Source: Zunongwangia pacifica
GTDB taxonomy: Bacteria > Bacteroidota > Bacteroidia > Flavobacteriales > Flavobacteriaceae
NCBI RefSeq assembly: GCF_023499215.1
Contig: NZ_JAKHSK010000006.1
Coordinates: forward strand, 1 to 64,000
Length of the DNA stretch: 64,000 nucleotides
Reading direction: 5' to 3'
Positions 56,895 to 64,000 of the stretch are shown piece by piece; position 1 is the stretch's first letter; each line of letters begins with the position of its first letter. The position numbers and the translations under genes are program-made. Under the pieces are notes generated by a model, which was not told the origin of the DNA, did not search any database, and saw nothing but the letters and a program-made list of their open reading frames with translations.

Positions 56895-58742
56895 TTATTG
56901 AAGTTGAATTACCATGGCATCCTGTGCCTTAATACTTAAAGTTTCGTCTAACCGAATAGTTTCTCCTGAAATAATTTCCTTCCCGGATGTCGAATCCTGA
57001 ATTCCTTCAGCATATCTTTTTAAATCTAATTTCTGGTCTTCAGCATTGTTATTGATAATCACCATTACGCGGTTTTCATCATTATATCTAAAATAGACAT
57101 ACACATTATTTTCAGGTAAAAACTGAAGCATTTTACCAAACTGCAATACTTCATTTTCTTTCCTGAAATTCAATAATCTTGAGGTGAGATCGAAATATTG
57201 TGACTGCGTTTCCGTTCTTCCTTCCGCAGTAAAAGCCGATTGTTCATCGCCTTCCCAACCACCGGGAAAATCCTGACGAATCGCACCATCGCCTTTTCCT
57301 TTATCTCCTCGCATGCCAATCTCATCACCATAATAGATTTGCGGCGTGCCACGTACTGTAGCGATCATCGTCATCGCCATTTTATATTTCTGGAAATCGC
57401 CATCATAAATCTCATTGAATCTACCAGTATCGTGATTTCCCATAAATACCAGTAAATTATCGGTGTTGGCGTATAAAAAGTCATTTACAAAATTCTCGTA
57501 AGCTTTAATCATGCCGCGATCCCAGCTGGCGTCCTGCTCATGGAACATCGCTGTCATCGCATCATGCAAAGTAAAATCCATTACCGATGGCAAATAAGAA
57601 TTGTAATCCTGAATCGCACCAATCGGGCTATCCTTTTGCCAGTAGCTTATTTGCGCCTGGTCGTGCATCCAAACTTCCCCAACGATATTAAAATACGGAT
57701 ATTCGTCCATGATCGCTTTGGTCCATTTCGCGATGCCTTCTTTATCATTATAAGAATAGGTATCTACACGAAATCCGTCCAATCCCGAATATTCGATCCA
57801 CCAAATCGCATTCTGAATCAAATAATTTAAAACCAACGGATTACTCTGATTCAAATCTGGCATCGTACCGGTAAACCAGCCATCTACACAATATTTAAAA
57901 TCACGTTCAGATTTATGAGGATCGTACTGCGTGGTCATTCTATAATTAGAATTCTCGTAACCCGGGAACTGGTGCACCCAATCGTAAGTTGGCAGATCTT
58001 TGATCATCCAATGCTCACTACCCCAGTGATTGGTTACGTAATCCATAATTAATTTCATGTCTTTTTTATGAAGCTCATCGGCTAGGCGCTTGTAATCTTC
58101 GTTTGTTCCATAACGTGGATCGATCTTGTACACATCACTTTGCGCGTAGGTATGATACGAATATCCCGCATCATCATCGGCCAGTAAAGGTGTGCTCCAA
58201 AGTGCCGTAACCCCCAAATCTTCCAAGTAATCTAAATGATCGATCACTCCCTGTATATCCCCACCGTGACGACCGCCTTGTTTAGCACGATCTGCTTTTT
58301 CCTGCATTTCTACTGAAGAATCATTATCTGGATTTCCGTTAGCAAAACGATCTGGCATAATTAGATAAATGGCATCACTGGCATCAAAACCTTCACGTAA
58401 CGCTGAACCTTCAGTTCTTTGCTTTAATTCAAAAGTTTTTTTAAGGTCTCTTTTGCCTTTTTTACTAAAAGTGAATTCATAATTCCCAGCAGCAAGATCT
58501 CCAGAATTGATGGTTACAAACACATAATTTGGGTTTTCTGTTTTTCTGATATTATTGATAATCAGATCATCTTTTGAAGAAACCTCGTACGTCCCGATAT
58601 TCTCTCCGTAGAACATAATCTGAAGTTCCGGCAGGTTCATATCGCTCCACCAAAAAGGCGGCTCCATTTTATCGATTTGCGCTTGCGCCACTCCTGAAAA
58701 TAATATCAGAAGAAACACAAGATGGTATAATTTAGTTTTCAT
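56895..58742 (-). CDS. GH13 neopullulanase/cyclomaltodextrinase-like enzyme
   Basis: 615 residues with a signal peptide (VFLLILFSGVAQAQ). An N-terminal beta domain (about 25-110) of the cyclomaltodextrinase type precedes the GH13 barrel: DYVTNHWG, GLDGFRVDTYSY (nucleophile Asp), NIVGEVWMHD (acid/base Glu) and MGNHDTGRF (Asp). A C-terminal beta-sandwich closes the protein. It is of the SusA-like type that breaks maltodextrins and cyclodextrins in the periplasm. It sits between the repeat-filled gap and the second amylase. Confidence 0.92.
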   Translation of the reverse strand: MKTKLYHLVFLLILFSGVAQAQIDKMEPPFWWSDMNLPELQIMFYGENIGTYEVSSKDDLIINNIRKTENPNYVFVTINSGDLAAGNYEFTFSKKGKRDLKKTFELKQRTEGSALREGFDASDAIYLIMPDRFANGNPDNDSSVEMQEKADRAKQGGRHGGDIQGVIDHLDYLEDLGVTALWSTPLLADDDAGYSYHTYAQSDVYKIDPRYGTNEDYKRLADELHKKDMKLIMDYVTNHWGSEHWMIKDLPTYDWVHQFPGYENSNYRMTTQYDPHKSERDFKYCVDGWFTGTMPDLNQSNPLVLNYLIQNAIWWIEYSGLDGFRVDTYSYNDKEGIAKWTKAIMDEYPYFNIVGEVWMHDQAQISYWQKDSPIGAIQDYNSYLPSVMDFTLHDAMTAMFHEQDASWDRGMIKAYENFVNDFLYANTDNLLVFMGNHDTGRFNEIYDGDFQKYKMAMTMIATVRGTPQIYYGDEIGMRGDKGKGDGAIRQDFPGGWEGDEQSAFTAEGRTETQSQYFDLTSRLLNFRKENEVLQFGKMLQFLPENNVYVYFRYNDENRVMVIINNNAEDQKLDLKRYAEGIQDSTSGKEIISGETIRLDETLSIKAQDAMVIQLQ

Positions 58743-59471
58743 TTTTGTTATTTTAAGCTGACCGCTTTTAGCGATCAGCTCACAGTTTTAATTATATAAG
58801 ATCTCTCCACACCACTTTGTTTCGGTCGAAATGACAGTGTATTTTGGATGTAATTCAAAGTTTAAAATTTGAGATTCAATATTAATTTTCAAATTCACAC
58901 ATTAGCATATTTCAAATTAATCGATCTCATTTCTATTTTCTTCGAATTCTCTTCAATATAAACACTCGAAGTAAAATTTTTTCGTGAAAAGATTTCTCCA
59001 CTCCACTTTGTTTTGGTCGAAATGACAAAGGATTTTATTCGTAATTCAAAGTTTAAAAGATTCTAACCAGAATTCGATTTAACAGCATACCGGAGGCTGA
59101 GTGAAATCTTTGCAAAAGATTTTTTATCGAAGCTTCCATTTTGGTTGCATTTCGATACTAACTTTCTTCGAAAATTCACTCAATGCTCCAAAACGCATAC
59201 ATTAATCGAATTCCGGTTTCAATATTAATTTTTCAAATTGACACATCTTCACTTTTTTAAATTAATCGATCTCATTTCTATTTTTTGAATCCTATTCAAT
59301 ATTAACACTCTAAGTAAAATTCTTTCGTAAAAAGATTTCTCCGCTCCACTTCGTTTCGGTCGAAATGACAGCGTATTTCGAATGTAATTCAAAGTTTAAG
59401 ATTTGAGATTCAATATTAATTTTCAAATTTTCGCATTAACACATTTTCAAATTAACTGATCTAACTTCTAG
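58743..59471. repeat. repeat-filled intergenic region: about 190-bp unit, two full and one partial copy
   Basis: Copies begin at 58798, 58989 and 59332 with AAGATTTCTCC (or ATCTCTCC) followed by a CCACTTTGTTTCGGTCGAAA-type stretch, then a GTAATTCAAAGTTTAA segment, CAATATTAATTTTTCAAATT and ATCGATCTCATTTC. The first spacing is 191 bp and the second 343 bp; the extra 152 bp is the separate insertion listed below. The last unit is cut off by the GH97 stop codon. No gene is seen in the region. Confidence 0.75.
59064..59219. mobile_element. MITE-like insertion with inverted ends
   Basis: About 156 bp inserted only in the second of the three repeat units. Its ends are AACCAGAATTCGATTTAA (59065-59082) and, inverted, AACCGGAATTCGATTAA (59202-59218 read on the other strand), matching at nearly every base. 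Inside, GGAGGCTGAGTGAA and TTCACTCAATGCTCC extend the pairing, so almost the whole insert folds into one imperfect hairpin. It has no coding capacity. Copies 1 and 3 of the host unit show the uninterrupted site. This is the expected form of a miniature inverted-repeat element; its family is unknown to me. Confidence 0.6.
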
Positions 59472-63921
<4,450 letters not shown>

Positions 63922-64000
63922 TGTTGATGTTATTTATTTTTGGAGTAGATTTTTTAAAAATTCGATCGAGATCTCTGTAAAATCGCTGAATATATAATCA

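Noticed and set aside
58743-59471. CRISPR array
   Set aside because: Unit length is about 190 bp with similar rather than unique intervening sequence, and no cas genes are nearby.

Overview
The window looks like chromosomal DNA of a marine-type member of the Flavobacteriaceae (Bacteroidota), close to genera such as Gramella, Zunongwangia or Salegentibacter. This rests on low GC, lipoprotein signals, promoters of the TAnnTTTG type, GH97/GH65/GH13 starch genes, a DUF5684-LepB fusion, a one-operon N-succinyl-type arginine pathway and a gene order (parA-parB-DUF5683-dapB-lepB-WbqC) usual in that family. The genus is an inference.

Left end (1-4.4 kb): a genomic island ending at a tRNA-Pro(TGG) gene. 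It holds a 24-bp tandem repeat that looks like the end of an IS21-type element, a STAND NTPase gene apparently beheaded by that element, a GNAT gene, and an IntDOT-like tyrosine recombinase just inside the tRNA 3' end, with a perfect 12-bp tandem repeat between integrase and tRNA.

4.5-25.5 kb: core genes. These are a PQQ-type sugar dehydrogenase with a lipoprotein cytochrome c; udk, a FtsB/DivIC-like gene and methylmalonyl-CoA mutase (two subunits) followed by a dienoyl-CoA-reductase-like SDR; parAB, DUF5683, dapB, lepB, WbqC; and then, on the minus strand, an EEP-fold protein, two rhomboids, mutL, a small membrane protein, ribH and a TPR protein. recF, a lipoprotein and a DciA-like DUF721 gene follow on the plus strand.

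25.5-42.4 kb: two long minus-strand amino-acid operons. The arginine operon runs GNAT-argG-argC-proC-argD-argF'-argB-argE-argH and is preceded by an unannotated 47-codon leader ORF ending in an arginine cluster (6 Arg in 8 codons), a likely attenuator. Just upstream is ilvD-ilvB-ilvN-ilvC-ilvA. Intergenic palindromic repeats sit between several arg genes, and a GNAT gene remnant lies after argH.

42.8-52.3 kb: a GNAT-nitrilase fusion, an orphan NarL-type response regulator, an 816-bp gene-free stretch, then DUF2891 - NRAMP-like transporter - pxpA - pxpB - pxpC. The NRAMP-like protein lacks the metal-binding residues of true NRAMPs and is a candidate 5-oxoproline (or related organic) transporter. 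A ComM/YifB ATPase follows.

52.3-64 kb: glycolysis and starch use. A BadF-type sugar kinase, gapA and pfkA are followed by a maltodextrin cluster (two GH13 enzymes, GH97 alpha-glucosidase, GH65 phosphorylase) read from beyond the right edge. The gap between the GH13 and GH97 genes holds a roughly 190-bp tandem repeat, the middle copy of which carries a roughly 155-bp inverted-repeat insertion (MITE-like).
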